DNA of 64,000 nt from Anodontia alba (Eukaryota; Mollusca; Bivalvia; Lucinida; Lucinidae), in NCBI GenBank assembly GCA_964016985.1, contig OZ024837.1:41202018-41266017 (forward strand), given 5' to 3'. The stretch's first letter is position 1; each line of letters opens with the position of its first letter. Both the position numbers and the translations under genes were made by a program. Below are positions 36,456 to 47,530 of the stretch, in pieces. The notes beneath the pieces were generated by a model. The model did no database searches. It saw only the letters and a list, made by a program, of their open reading frames with translations, and was not told the DNA's origin.

Positions 36456-36794
36456 TTGCGATATCCGTAGCAACAGTGAAATTGGTTATTATATGTGCGA
36501 ACCGGTAATGGATAGTTGGTAAGGCTGAGACATACTCCATTATTTAATTTTGTCATAACTTCAGGTATCCTGTCTAAAAAATATGTTTGCATGTTTGCTT
36601 TAAGTCAAGGATTGAAAGTAAATATTGCTGGGGTTCCGTTGCTGAGACTGAGGTGTCAACATTGTCGCCTGTCAATAAAGATTTACCGATGCGATCAGGT
36701 AATCTAACACCGTGGGCTTATTTTCGAGTATTTTACGGATATAATTATTACAAACCGATAATCGATACATGTAGTTCCCAACATCGTCTTGAAC

Positions 36795-36910
36795 TAACAT
36801 AGGTCCATTTTTTATTTCCCAATGAAAACATATGTTGTGAGTACCCATTAGACGCGCACTGGAGATAGTCTAATGAGTATCACAACATATGTTTTTGTGG
36901 AGAAACAAGA
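36795..36910 (+). mobile_element. Core-palindrome variant (G-like), ends unknown
   Basis: AACATATGTTGTGAGTACCC, then CATTAGACGCGC, and mirrored CTAATGAGTATCACAACATA. The architecture matches the A/G core with a different inner stem. Confidence 0.6.
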
Positions 36911-36988
36911 AATATATTAGCAAGGCGGTTGCTCTGTTGCAGTTCTATGTTTGTGCGTCGGTGGTTTCCTATGTGGCTATGTTTTGGC

Positions 36989-37262
36989 CATCACGAAAAC
37001 ATGCCTATATAATTTTGATGCCCTTAAACCGCACTTTTATATAGTTAAACTGTGATTTACAGGGGTATACATTATTTTTCTTATTCTCCTCAAAAACATA
37101 GATTGTGGGTACTCGTTAGAACCGCCTCGTCGAGGTGGTTCTAACGAGTAACCACAATCTGTGTTTTAAGCAGAAGAATGAAAAATATCAGAACTTTTGT
37201 CTGAAAATCATTTTTGGTGGTAAAATTTTCCGTATATTAGAATAGGCGTGTTTTCGTAGTGA
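36989..37262 (+). mobile_element. MITE A copy 13, inserted in a K repeat
   Basis: Complete, somewhat diverged, axis CCTCGTCGAGG with one unmatched change (GAGGTGG). K sequence lies on both sides (36905-36985 and 37275-37320). Confidence 0.9.
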
Positions 37263-37609
37263 TTATTTTTCCTCATGTCGCCTTCTTTTGGTGCTTCGGA
37301 AAGGCTGTGCTTCGTGACTTCGTACACTGTTTGCCAATGTCCCTTTTAAGCATAAATGGGTTAACTCTTCACCACACTTACCTTGAAATCTGAACGTTTA
37401 TATCTGATAAGGTGTCAAAAAAGTACTGATGGAATTGCAAACTGTGTAAACGCTGACCAAACTGCTCCTCAGATGCAGTGATCTGAGTCTACATTGTTTC
37501 TCCAGACCCTTCTGTCTTAGTCTTTGGAATGTGGGACTTTGGGAGTAAGCCAGCCGCATGGACCACAGTGGCCGTACCATGCGAAACCGTGTCTTCGGGC
37601 ATATACGGA

Positions 37610-37893
37610 CATTTTGAAAACACGCCTATTCAAATATATATATTGAAATTTTCACCACCAAAAACTGAAAAATTTCATATAAAAATTCTGATATTTTTCT
37701 TATTTCTGCTCAAAAACATAGATTGTGGGTACTCGTTAGAACAGCCTCGCCGAGGCGGTTCCAACGAGTACCTACAATCTATGTTTTTGAGCAGAAAAAA
37801 AGAAAAATAATGTATACCCCTGTAAACCCCAGTTTTCCTTTATAAAAGTGAGATTTAAAGGGGTAAAACTTATATAGGTATGTTTTCGTGATG
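37610..37893 (-). mobile_element. MITE A copy 14
   Basis: Complete, left tip degraded. Axis CCTCGCCGAGG with an unpaired change in one arm (AACAGCC). Confidence 0.9.
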
Positions 37894-38100
37894 AGCTTAG
37901 AATATCTCGACGAAAAAAGAAGTCACTGACCGGTCTGTGCCAATGTAAAGGCTGGTCTAGACCTTCCCTGTTCACTTATGGCATGCCATACAGACCCTAA
38001 GTTTTGGGACACCTCATCCACCTACCATACTTATCATAAATTTGAAAACATTCCAGTCGGCTACCTCTTGATGAGTCAAAAATATTGTTGGATGAGTTAC

Positions 38101-38163
38101 AAACAGTGTTTACCTGATCAGACACCGCATTCCGTGGCGTCTGATCTAGGTTAAACTGTTTGC
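38101..38163. repeat. B palindrome
   Basis: AAACAGTGTTTACCTGATCA to GATCTAGGTTAAACTGTTTG. The GTTTACC/GGTTAAAC arms differ from the usual GTAGACCC in the same way on both sides. Confidence 0.78.
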
Positions 38164-38179
38164 ACAGGTCCGTCTAACC

Positions 38180-38605
38180 CAAGTATACTGGGATTGTTTT
38201 CCAATCCGGGACTTTTGGCAAATTTTACATGAGGGTCACTGACGAGGCCTAATTGACCGAGACTAGCTAGTCTGAACCTGAAAACTTATCACTTCAGCTG
38301 TTTTCAGTTTTGTGAGTACTTTGCTCTCAAGGATCATTCCTTTTACAATCTATTTATTTTACACCAGCTCTGCTGGTGCCGTTTGGTGGTCGTAAAAGTT
38401 GTTTTCCAGTACTTTCGTATTTTCTAGTCCTATGTGATCACTGATCACATTTAGGGATTCTTTAAAGTTTATAAGAGGGCCGCTGATGAAGCCTAATTGG
38501 CCGAAACAAGGTAATCTGGATCAGAAAATTTGATCTTCAACTGTTTTAGGTTTTGTAAGTGTGTTCACTGCTCTCTCTCAACGGTCATTCATTTTTTAAT
38601 ATAGG
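38180..38605 (+). repeat. Dispersed repeat P, two copies in tandem
   Basis: Copy 1 (38180-38350): GAGGGTCACTGACGAGGCCT, AATTGACCGAGACTAGC. Copy 2 (38375-38605): TTTGGTGGTCGTAAAAGTTG, GCCTAATTGGCCGAAACAAG. Confidence 0.65.
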
Positions 38606-38694
38606 CCCAGCTGTCCAAACCATCGTTAGCTTAACGAGCTCGGTAGTGGTCAAAATGTTAATTGTTCTAGTAAGTACAATACCAAATTCACGGG

Positions 38695-38765
38695 TATTTT
38701 TGCTGAAAAAAATGCGAGTAGCTTTTGCAAATGCAAAAGCTACTCACATTTTTTCAGCAAAAATA
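38695..38765. repeat. 71-bp near-perfect palindrome
   Basis: TATTTTTGCTGAAAAAAATG to AGCAAAAATA, centred on GCTTTTGCAAATGCAAAAGC. One mismatch in the arms. It lies at the end of a P repeat. Confidence 0.82.
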
Positions 38766-38927
38766 TTAGCATTTATACCATATTTAATGATAAAAGTTTT
38801 AACGATAAGTTAAGTAACGACATCGTTTGTTTTGTACAACTAGGCCCTGTTCATTACGGAATAACCCCATTTGTGTTGCGCATTATATGAGCCGAAACGT
38901 CAGGCAACGTACCTTCGAACATATGCG

Positions 38928-38990
38928 CCCAGCGAAGTTTCAGATCAGCCTGCGCCTTCTCACAGTCTTATCAGAATCTTTAGTTGGCGC
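38928..38990. repeat. C palindrome, decayed
   Basis: GCGCCCAGCGAAGTTTCAGA to ATCAGAATCTTTAGTTGGCGC-like sequence, with a damaged inner stem. A further half copy follows at 39030-39080 (CAGTCTGATCAGTGTTCGTT). Confidence 0.6.
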
Positions 38991-39372
38991 TTTTTTGAAT
39001 AGCCAAGGATGAAAAGTTTCTTAAATGAGGACAATGAAGACAACAACCGGGCAGTCTGATCAGTGTTCGTTGGGCGCGTGCATCAGAAGGTACGTTTTTG
39101 GTCGTTTCGGTTCATATGTATGTTTGTAACACTGAATGATAGTGTCTCTGGTGTTAAAGTCTTTGATCAATCGTGCAAAAAGTAATTACTACTACAAACA
39201 AAACAGATGCTTAATAATTTAGCCACATTATAATTCAGATTTGATCATTGTTTATGTAATTGTTTAATCAAACGTAAATTAGTTCATCACTTGGTTTCCT
39301 AATTATAATAGAGTCATTAGGCCAAACGCAATATTAAGGCCGCGCAATGTGAAAGAGTGTCTTCGGGCTTAT

Positions 39373-39439
39373 GCGGACAGCGACGGCCCAGATCAGACTG
39401 CGCATCCGCGCAGTCTGATCAGGGCCTTTGCTGTCCGCA
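39373..39439. repeat. C palindrome
   Basis: GCGGACAGCGACGGCCCAGA to CAGGGCCTTTGCTGTCCGC, inner stem CAGACTGCGCATCCGCGCAG. Confidence 0.82.
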
Positions 39440-39965
39440 AACAGAATCATTGGATATTATAGAATGTGTCAAAGGAGAGTAAATGCCCGGATGAGACTTT
39501 GTCCACGTTCAGCATGACTTGAATGACATTTTGCGCATGCTCGAGGGCATGTTTTCGCATGACGCGGTCCATATTCGATCTGTGTCAACAAGATTAAAGC
39601 TATAACCCATTTAATAACTTCGAAGACCCTGTCCAGATTGCACATACATGCATGCTGATCACGGTCTTACGAGGTAACCCCAATTACTTCTTATCGCGGC
39701 CAAAATATCGTTGAGAGTAAATTATGTAGTATACAGTATTTTGGTATGCGAAAAACGACAGCTCTGTTCTCTCTCTCTCTATGCTAGGAGGCGTATGAAT
39801 ATGTGTTGTAGGCCCCCTTTTGCTTGAGACGGCTTATGTTATGACCTCAGAGCATGGCTGGTCCTGCGTTGAAATTTGCATGTCATCGTGTTCACACTGT
39901 GATGATATAGGTATATGATTTCTAAAATCTGTCCAAAAACCTTGAAATGGGCAGCTTTTCAAAAA

Positions 39966-39966
<1 letters not shown>

Positions 39967-40030
<64 letters not shown>
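39967..40030. repeat. (TG)n microsatellite
   Basis: About 30 TG units. A smaller one is at 32100-32148 and a poly-T tract at 4583-4618. Confidence 0.95.
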
Positions 40031-40034
<4 letters not shown>

Positions 40035-40214
40035 GTTGTTGTTGTTTCTTTAATGATAATCATACTGGTTGTTTCATGAAAGCTTAAAAGTATGTACATG
40101 TATTCACGTTAAATAATATTGTTTCTTCATTTCCAATCTGTTTAGCTTTTAAGTACTTTCGTTGATTGCATTAGGGAGTCTGTGCGAATCGAGCAATCAT
40201 TTTTACACTAACAC

Positions 40215-40880
40215 TTAAATCTAGGGTGAAGGTTTGGAACCCGTAAAATCGACTTAAACCCTGCGATAGTTTTTGCTACTGGGCGTTCTAATGCGATTCT
40301 GGCGGCCTTGTGGCTCCTTGCTGCAATTCTTTTTCCTTTTTCCTTTATTTTAATGTGATGTCCTGTCCTATTGATGTGTTTAGTGGATCCAATCCTGCTC
40401 TCTGATTACCTCGTTGGAGAAGAGGGAGCTGGTTATAGATTGATTTCTTTGGTTTATGGCTCGTGCACTGTCTGTCATTCATTACGAAAACACGCCTATT
40501 CAAATATATAGAACATTTCACCTCCAAAAACTGAAAAAAAATTCAGATAAAAACTCTGATATTTTTCATATTTCTACTCAAAACATAGATTGTGGGTACT
40601 CGTTAGAACCGCCTCGCCGAGGCGGTTCTAACGAGTACCCACAATCTATGTTTTTGAGCAGAAATAAGAAAAATAATGTATACCCCTGTAAACCCCAGTT
40701 TTACTATATAAAAGTGGGGTTTAAGGGTGTCAAAATTATATAGGTATGTTTTCGTGATGTGTTTATTTGCTCTCTTTTTATCCGTGTCATTGGTATGCTC
40801 TGTGCTCTGTGACTGTGGTCCTTCCTGGAAATCTTCTATACTAGTTTTTTCACTGCCTTTTGACGACACCATGTTCTTAT
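40215..40880 (+). repeat. Dispersed repeat K split by MITE A copy 15
   Basis: ACCTCGTTGGAGAAGAGGGA on the left; TGTCATTGGTATGCTCTGTG and TCCTTCCTGGAAATCTTCTA on the right of the A element (40480-40759). Confidence 0.7.
40480..40759 (-). mobile_element. MITE A copy 15, inserted in a K repeat
   Basis: Complete. Left flank (GTGCACTGTCTGTCATT) and right flank (GTGTTTATTTGCTCTC) are K sequence. Axis CCTCGCCGAGG. Confidence 0.92.
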
Positions 40881-40969
40881 CATTGACAATGTCTCCCATA
40901 AATAAATGTAAATACATGTACATATACAGCTTCTCATTTCGCCTACTTCCAGTTTGCTTATTCCCAATG

Positions 40970-41036
40970 GCAAACAGTGCCGACCCAGATCAGACGCCGC
41001 AGAACGCGGCGTCTGATCAGGGTCTGCACTGTTTGC
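40970..41036. repeat. B palindrome, near perfect
   Basis: GCAAACAGTGCCGACCCAGA to GGGTCTGCACTGTTTGC, with CAGACGCCGCAGAACGCGGC at the axis. Confidence 0.85.
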
Positions 41037-41417
41037 GTTCCCCATTTACGTACATGTCAGTCCCAAGCCACCTACTCTGATAATGGACATTCAACTCGCC
41101 CACTGTACATGTATATAGCACTTCTACGATTGTTTTTTTACTTCAAAATAATGTTTACTTCAATAAGTCAACATTGAACGCACTATGTAAAAGTTGCATT
41201 TGTAGCATTGTGTACAAAATATATTTTTGAACTTTAATTTATCTTGATGTCATTGTTTCAAATGCTCATAAATCAAGAAATGTCAATACGATGTGCTAAT
41301 AAGTTACGTCCCCCTCCCCCCTCTCCCTCCCGCTCAGAAACCAAAACGTAACGGACGGACGGATATACGGACGGAGACAACGTGAAAAGAGTATACCTCC
41401 ACAAACGCCGTTTGCTG

Positions 41418-41438
41418 GTGGGGGGGGGGGGGGGGGGT
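41418..41438. repeat. Poly-G run
   Basis: A long G run, uncommon in this AT-rich DNA. A T-rich tract follows at 41877-41970. Confidence 0.9.
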
Positions 41439-42028
41439 TATACAATTATGTTTACTTTTTGTGATGAAAAATATATTCAAAGTGCAGATACAGATTTCAA
41501 TTCCTGTTTGTTCACATTTCCTTAGACCCACGAATTCATAAATGAATAGAACTTTGTTTTACATATATACGGTTGTTTAAGCGATGGTGTAACGACATCA
41601 AGTTATAGTTTGTTTTGGTTTCATCTGTGGTTTGGGCCACACACTCATTGACGACTCAGTGCTAAGCATTTTCTTGACGGTTGTTTGCCTTACCTTGCAG
41701 TTAGAGTACTTATTCCGAAATTCAACAATTCCGTTGACTTTTTGACTAGATGTTGGCTGGATTGGTAAAATGACCGATACCCGAAGGTTCAAGTGATTCC
41801 ACACACAGACATTTTAGTTAGTGGCGTCCGTAAGCTCATGATGAATACATTTTCAATATAGGCAATTCCATAAAGGTTGTTTGTTTGTTTGTTGTGGGTT
41901 TTTTTTTTTGTTTTTTTTTTTTTTTTTTGTTTTTTTTTGTTTTTTGTTTTTTTTTTTTTTTGTTTTTTTCCTGCTTTCTGAAAATGAATACTTTCCTGAC
42001 TCATCAGTGAATTAACACCAAAAAATAA

Positions 42029-42233
42029 TTAAACCAGCGCACGACAAAACCTACAAAATAACATGTGACATGCCCAGTCGGACCAGGGTCTTCACTGTCC
42101 GCATGGCACCTTGGCTCCTTAGCTACCCACTGAGCGTAGAGCATTCTGATCAGACTGGGAGGATGCCCAGGCTGATATCAATCTTTGCTGGGCGCACATG
42201 CCATTTTGTTTGTTTTGTCATGCGCTGGCTTAA
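42029..42233. mobile_element. MITE D copy 3
   Basis: Inverted ends TTAAACCAGCGCACGAC and TCATGCGCTGGCTTAA. The inside carries two C-like half palindromes (CCAGGGTCTTCACTGTCCGC; GAGCATTCTGATCAGACTGG). Confidence 0.75.
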
Positions 42234-43014
42234 TACTGTAATGAAACAAACATGGGGGTTCGACTACAAACAGAAAGGCAGAGTGAAAGAAAATCACTAG
42301 TAGAACCACGGTGAGCCAGACCGTAGATGAGTGGTATCTGATTACAGGGGGCAACAACGTACGTCATCGACACGGTGATATGCACACAGAATCGACTGTC
42401 ACCTTTGCTCGGATTATATGATAAAATCACGAAAACTGCAAAAGCGAAAAATAACCGAGTGCACAAAACATGTCCATTTTAGTACTGCTTTTTACCAAAA
42501 ATATAAACTCCATCGTATTCTAGTTATTGTAGATACGTTGACCAATTATGCTAAAATTTTTAGTGCCATTGGATATCAGCATGGGTGGTCGACGTGTCTG
42601 ACTATCCACTGCGTTTCAGAGGCCCGATTTTTCGAAAGACAGACAGTCTATATGACAGTGCATTAGGTGAGTATTCTGAATTTCATAAAACCCTAGTAAG
42701 TTCAGCAAGATTACGTAAAACTAGTTACTGACGAAAATAGGTATCGTCATTATTGTTATGGCGTAGGTTGTGAATATGTAAAATAACTACGTTTTCGGAT
42801 CGATTGTTTACAGTCGAGCAATAGTATAGAAATGTCAAATTTTCCTTAAGGTAGTTGTCCACGTGATAATCATTGACCAATGTAATCAAACCGCCCGTTA
42901 GACGAAATCCAGGTAACGGTTCTTTATACCCTCGCTGTTGTTGTCGCTTTACCGTCAGAGTGCTGTTGATAGAGAGTTATCTGTAAAACCTGAACTGGCA
43001 TATTTTGGACACTG

Positions 43015-43081
43015 GCAAACAGTGCAGAACCAGATCAGACGCCTCAGAATGCGGCGTCTGATCAGGGTCTGCACTGTTTGC
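43015..43081. repeat. B palindrome
   Basis: GCAAACAGTGCAGAACCAGA to TCTGCACTGTTTGC, with one unmatched base in the stem (GCCTCAGAATGCGGC). Confidence 0.82.
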
Positions 43082-43844
43082 TTAAATAACAGGAAGTTAA
43101 GGGTTAAATGACACTCTTACGTCTCCGTTATGGACCATTTTCCCATCCTACACTCAGATACAATCGACACACAAGTGCTCTTGGTGCTTTGATTACAATA
43201 TTACATGCATCGGATCGAATGTTTACTGTTTTACAGTTGACAGCTGTAGTCTGTACTGACATTTTGTAACATCATTTTTTTCTTATAAAACAAGTAGTAG
43301 TAGCAGCACTACTACTGACAAGTTAGTTTAAATCTATTGATCGGTTATCAATTTTTTTGTAAAGACGTGATATATAGCAATTATTAAAATATCTTTAAAC
43401 TGATATCTGAATGACATAGTTTGTAACAAATGTATTGTCGAAATTACCAAACAGGGAAAACTTAATTTGATCCAATGTCCTACAATTTGCTTTAGTCATT
43501 TGTCAAAACTAACCATCTTGCAATATAAGACAAATATCAAATGCAAAATCAGTATCATATTTCATATTAATGATATAATTGAAATCATGAATGTTAAACG
43601 GCCCCCTAAACTATTTTCAATGACGTAAACATTTTATCATCTATAATCGAAATTTGTCTTACCTGTTGTTGTTCTTCTTCTTCTTGTTGATAATCCTTCA
43701 AATAAGGAAAACTTAATTTGATCCGAATGTCCTAAACTTGCTTCAATCATTTGTCAAAAAAAAACACAGGCATTAAATGCACAAATCCATTATTTAGACA
43801 AATCGATTATTTAGACACAACAGTATCTAGCTTTTTTATTTGTT

Positions 43845-43849
43845 GTTTT

Positions 43850-43881
<32 letters not shown>

Positions 43882-43887
43882 TTGTTC
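43845..43887. repeat. (TTG/CTG)n trinucleotide tract
   Basis: TTGCTGTTGCTGCTGCTGCT followed by TTG units. No supported gene around it. Confidence 0.9.
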
Positions 43888-44224
43888 CTTCATACTTGTT
43901 AACATACATATAATATTCTCTTGTCTCAGCTGCACCTAGAACGCCTGACATATGACATTTCTTTTTTCTAAGTTTTCTGTCACCTAGGCGATATAAAAAT
44001 ATATGTTATTCCCAGTTATTAAATCATCTTTTTTTCTATTGAATGATCCTCTATTTAGAATTACGGTATATGTCCCTCGACTGAATGTCTCAGAGCCATC
44101 TCCCTATAGTGGGGATAGGAAAGACTGGTTAGATCTGTGCGAATATGTACGCTGATCTGAGTCTACACTGTTCATATATGGGATTTTTTTTATTTGTTTT
44201 GCTGCAATCAATGGCCAATATGTA

Positions 44225-44400
44225 CTGTACTTTATCCAAAGTATTCGGACAGATAGGCCTGATCAAACAGTGTAGACCTATATCTGACGCCGCAGAACTC
44301 GGTATCTGATCACTGATCAAGTCTTACACTGTTTGCAACTCATCCAAGCAATATTTAGACATATCAACAGATAGGAAAATGGACTTATTCAAAGTTTGGA
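44225..44400. mobile_element. MITE L fragment with B palindrome
   Basis: AAAGTATTCGGACAGATAGG, B at 44264-44336, then CAACTCATCCAAGCAATATT and CAACAGATAGGAAAATGGAC. The right arm of B has an extra TGATCACTGATCA. Confidence 0.7.
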
Positions 44401-44427
44401 CAAACCTAATAAGGTGTCCGATCACTT

Positions 44428-45500
44428 ATGCCTGGGTTACATTTGCTCCGGACGAATTACGATACATTTGTCTACCATTTTCCGTACGATTTTTCAGGCA
44501 TCGTAGGTGGCCTTGGGCTACGGGCTACGGCGTATATGTTTACATTGTATACGAGCAAAGTGCGATTTCTTGTACAGGCTTTCGGCGACGGACCGATGCA
44601 AAACCGTACGAAGACCGTGTGGAGATCGTACGGAAATCGTGCAATCATCGTGCAGTCTCCCCAGCCTCCGCACGGAAATCGCGCGGCTTCCATGCGGGGG
44701 CGCGCGGAGATCGTATGGTGACTATACGATCGTCGAGTAGTTTTGGGCGGTCAGGGCTGCAATGATCACCTGCCCAGCTAGCATTCTACGTAAATCTACA
44801 TCGGGCCGTCATCGGCCCGTCAGCTACCCTGACGGGCCGATGACGGCCCGATATAGATTTACGTAAAATGCTGACTGGGCTGCTCCCGTCTCCTGTTCTG
44901 CCTTAATTATAATCGCAAGTGTGCCACTCTGAGCCTGAGTGGTGGTATCAGTGCCATTTTCGTCTTTTCACGCGTCTGAAAACAACTGTTGAAATAAAAG
45001 GAACAGCTGGAGATGACCAATATATACCCATCTGGAAAATGTTGACCCATCGCAAGGCGGTATCACGGTCAGTGCGGGGTCGCCGAGGATTGCCGCAACA
45101 TAACTGCTTTATATCCGTGCGATTTTATGGGCACTGCACGGGCACTGTGCGGCAACCTTGCGATAGCTGCGCGGGAGCCGTACGATTATCCCAAGAGCTT
45201 ACAATTATCGTACGATTTTTTTTTTTTGCCCAAATGACCATCTAAAATCTTGCGTTGTCCGCGCGATCAGCGCGCGGCCTCTGTGCGGGGTTTGTTTGAT
45301 GCCACCTACGACGTGTCAACGGGCTACGGGCTTGTGACTTTTTTTAATTTTTTCATAGTGCGGAGTTAAACAAAATCGTAGAATCCGTACGCTGATCGTA
45401 TGGCCGCCGGCTGCCTCCGTATGGAGGCCGCACGGAAAGGGAGATACGGGCACCTTACGGGCGCCGTAAGCACATCGCAGTCCAAATGTAAACTAGGCAT
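44428..45500. mobile_element. GC-rich 1.07-kb element with terminal inverted repeats
   Basis: Left end ATGCCTGGGTTACATTTG and right end CAAATGTAAACTAGGCAT are inverted repeats. The inside is CpG-rich and built of repeated words such as CGTACGAT, CCGTACG, GTGCGG and GCGCGG, unlike the AT-rich surroundings. Long open frames (for example 44379-44765 plus) reflect few stop codons in GC-rich repeats and show no known domain. MITE E copy 1 is nested at 44773. The family is not recognised. Confidence 0.75.
44773..44879. mobile_element. MITE E copy 1 with 3-bp duplication
   Basis: 107 bp, flanked by CTG on both sides (44770-44772, 44880-44882). Ends CCCAGCTAGCATTC and GAATGC-like AATGCTGACTGGG. Nearly the whole element is one palindrome centred on CGTCAGCTACCCTGACGGGC. 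It is nested in the GC-rich element 44428-45500. Confidence 0.9.
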
Positions 45501-45504
45501 TAGG

Positions 45505-46035
45505 AATTAATGTTAGTGTCGTTTGGCGGTCGTAAAACGTCTCCTCGTACTGCCCGATTTCGTAGTTTATATTTTCTTGTCCTTTTCGGTTATTGAGCCA
45601 ATTCCGGAATGTTTGAAATTTTATATGAGGGTCACAGATTAGACGTAATTGACCGAAAACTAGTAAGTCTATCTCAGAAAAGTTGACACCTTATTTGTTG
45701 CCATTTTCATGTGTACATTACGTAAACACATCTATTCAAATGTATAGAAAATTTCATCTCTAAAAACTGAAAATATTCAGATAAAAAAAAACTCTGATAT
45801 TTTTCGTAGTTCTGCTCAAAACATAGATCGTGGGTACTCGTTAGAACCGCCTTGGCGAGAGGGTTCTAACGAGTACCAACATTCTATGTTTTGAGCAGAA
45901 ATAAGAAAAATAATGTATACCCCTGTAAACCCCAGTTTTACTATATAAAAGTGGGGTTTAAGGGGGTCAATATTATATGGGCATGTTTTCGTGATGGTGT
46001 CCATTGTTCTCAAGGGCCATTCCTTTTAGAATCTA
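45505..46035 (+). repeat. Dispersed repeat P split by MITE A copy 16
   Basis: TTAGTGTCGTTTGGCGGTCG, TAAAACGTCTCCTCGTACTG left; TTGTTCTCAAGGGCCATTCC right. Confidence 0.65.
45716..45996 (-). mobile_element. MITE A copy 16, inserted in a P repeat
   Basis: Complete. The core is damaged on both arms without matching (CCTTGGCGAGAGGG). The flanks are P sequence. Confidence 0.9.
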
Positions 46036-46494
46036 CATGTATTTATACAGCAAAATTCATGTATGCATGGAAATTTTTAGACTGCTGAACAGAGCAGAAC
46101 AGAAGTTAAATGTTCTTCCCAGGCCATACACAGAATAATGGTATTTGGGACGTTTACATACATATAATATACCAAATACTGGTGTAGAAAGATGGGAAGA
46201 AATTTTGTGATCACAAAGTCTTTGTTTTCCTATATGTTATCACTTTGTCTAGTTTTGTTTTACTTTAAGTTGCTTTAATTCAGTTAAGATGATCCAAGTT
46301 TTAATGAGTCTTGGCTAATTTCGTGACATTCTATATCTAAATAGTCTATTGTTAGATTTTGTTTGATGCTCCTCTTTCATTGTTTGCTAACAGTTTTACC
46401 AAGAGTTTTATTAACATTTTGTCTAAGAATCATTGAACACCACAATTAGAAGGGATATTATGCGCAACGCACGAAAAGGGTCCTTAAGCAATTT

Positions 46495-46660
46495 GCGGAC
46501 AACGGAGGCCCTGATCAGCCTGTGCGTTCGCGCAGGCTGATCTGGGCCTTCGTTGTCCGCGTACAGAATAAATGGACACTGTAGTATATGTCGACGAACA
46601 GAGGATGTCCAGATCAGACTGCACTGATGCGAAGGCCCATCTGGACCTACGCTGTTCGCA
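46495..46660. repeat. Two C palindromes in tandem
   Basis: The first, 46495-46560, is nearly perfect (GCGGACAACGGAGGCCCTGA to GGGCCTTCGTTGTCCGC). The second, about 46592-46660, is decayed (GACGAACAGAGGATGTCCAG to TCTGGACCTACGCTGTTCGC). Confidence 0.78.
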
Positions 46661-46704
46661 TATGGCATACGGGCATTTTTGCCATGTTGCACATCAAATG
46701 ATAC

Positions 46705-46870
46705 CTTTTGAGGGGAGATAACTGTAAAAACTGTTTGCCTCCGCCTTCTGAAAAATGGTCTGCTCTATGATGAAAGATGTTGCTTCTCATTGGAGCAATT
46801 TATTTCCTTTTAGAGTAGGCCCCTTTTCAGAAGTGACTTGGAATATAGGGAACCTAACAGGAAGTTACTA
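46705..46870. mobile_element. Hairpin family H copy 2, diverged
   Basis: CTTCTGAAAAATGGTCTGCT to GAGTAGGCCCCTTTTCAGAAG around GGAGCAATTT. Preceded by GGGGAGATAACTGT. Confidence 0.6.
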
Positions 46871-47044
46871 AGGTTGTCTCCCTTGAAGAACATGAAGAAA
46901 AACATATTTCTGTTTTACAAATGAATGTTCAGAAGCACGTGTGTGGAAAGCAGTGTGATATGCATGTTATTATTTAGTTTCATATCTGCAACCAATATTA
47001 TCACTCCTGAACAACGAAGGAAATATCAAAAGGAAAGAAAATAT

Positions 47045-47390
47045 TGTTTCAGATGCGGATCCAGGAGGATTTCTGAGAGGGGGCGGGAGTCGATTTAATC
47101 ATATTTCCATACTTTACGTATTCGGATATATAGCTTTGAGCAAACAGTTTAGACCCAGATCAGACGCCGCAGAACGCGGCGTCTGATTAGGGTCTACACT
47201 GTTTGCCACTGATCTAGTAATTTTACACATATTCACGGGTAGTAAAATAAACTTGTTGAAGAAAAGTATAAGGAAAAGTGTCACAGATTTATCAACTGTA
47301 TCCAACATTTCCCATTGAAATAAAATTTTGAGTCAAAGGGAGGTTCGACTGAACCCCCGGATCCCCTCTGAATCCACCCTTGGGTTTCTC
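47045..47390. mobile_element. MITE L, near complete, with B palindrome
   Basis: Outer ends GATGCGGATCCAGGAGG..GGGGGCGGGAGTCGA and TTCGACTGAACCCCCGGATC..ATCCACCC are imperfect inverted repeats. B lies in the middle (47140-47206, arms CAGACGCCGC/GCGGCGTCTG). Confidence 0.78.
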
Positions 47391-47530
47391 TGTTGTAGTT
47401 CTTTGTTCTTGTGTCGATAGTTTCATATGTGGTGTTTGTTTGTCATTGTTTGCTCCTCCTCTCTTCTTCTTTTCTTTCGGTAGCTTGGGAAGCTGTGCTT
47501 CGTGGTTGTGGCATATCAGGGGTCATTTTG
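47385..47530 (+). repeat. Dispersed repeat K fragment
   Basis: GTTGTAGTTCTTTGTTCTTG, GGAAGCTGTGCTTCGTGGTT. The middle part of K, as also found around MITE A copy 13. Confidence 0.55.

Larger units (their letters stand above)
39080..40214. other. Unrecognised apart from one C palindrome and one TG tract
   Basis: No coding signal seen. Confidence 0.45.
42240..44224. other. Mostly unique AT-rich sequence
   Basis: One B palindrome and one trinucleotide tract. CTTAATTTGATCC..ATGTCCTA recurs at 43460 and 43710, a short local duplication. Confidence 0.45.

Noticed and set aside
43845..43887. Possible poly-Leu or poly-Cys coding repeat
   Set aside because: The surrounding frame is short and unsupported; treated as a microsatellite.
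44379..44765. 128-codon frame and overlapping frames
   Set aside because: It crosses the left end of the GC-rich inverted-end element; Arg-rich reading comes from CG-word repeats in several frames at once.
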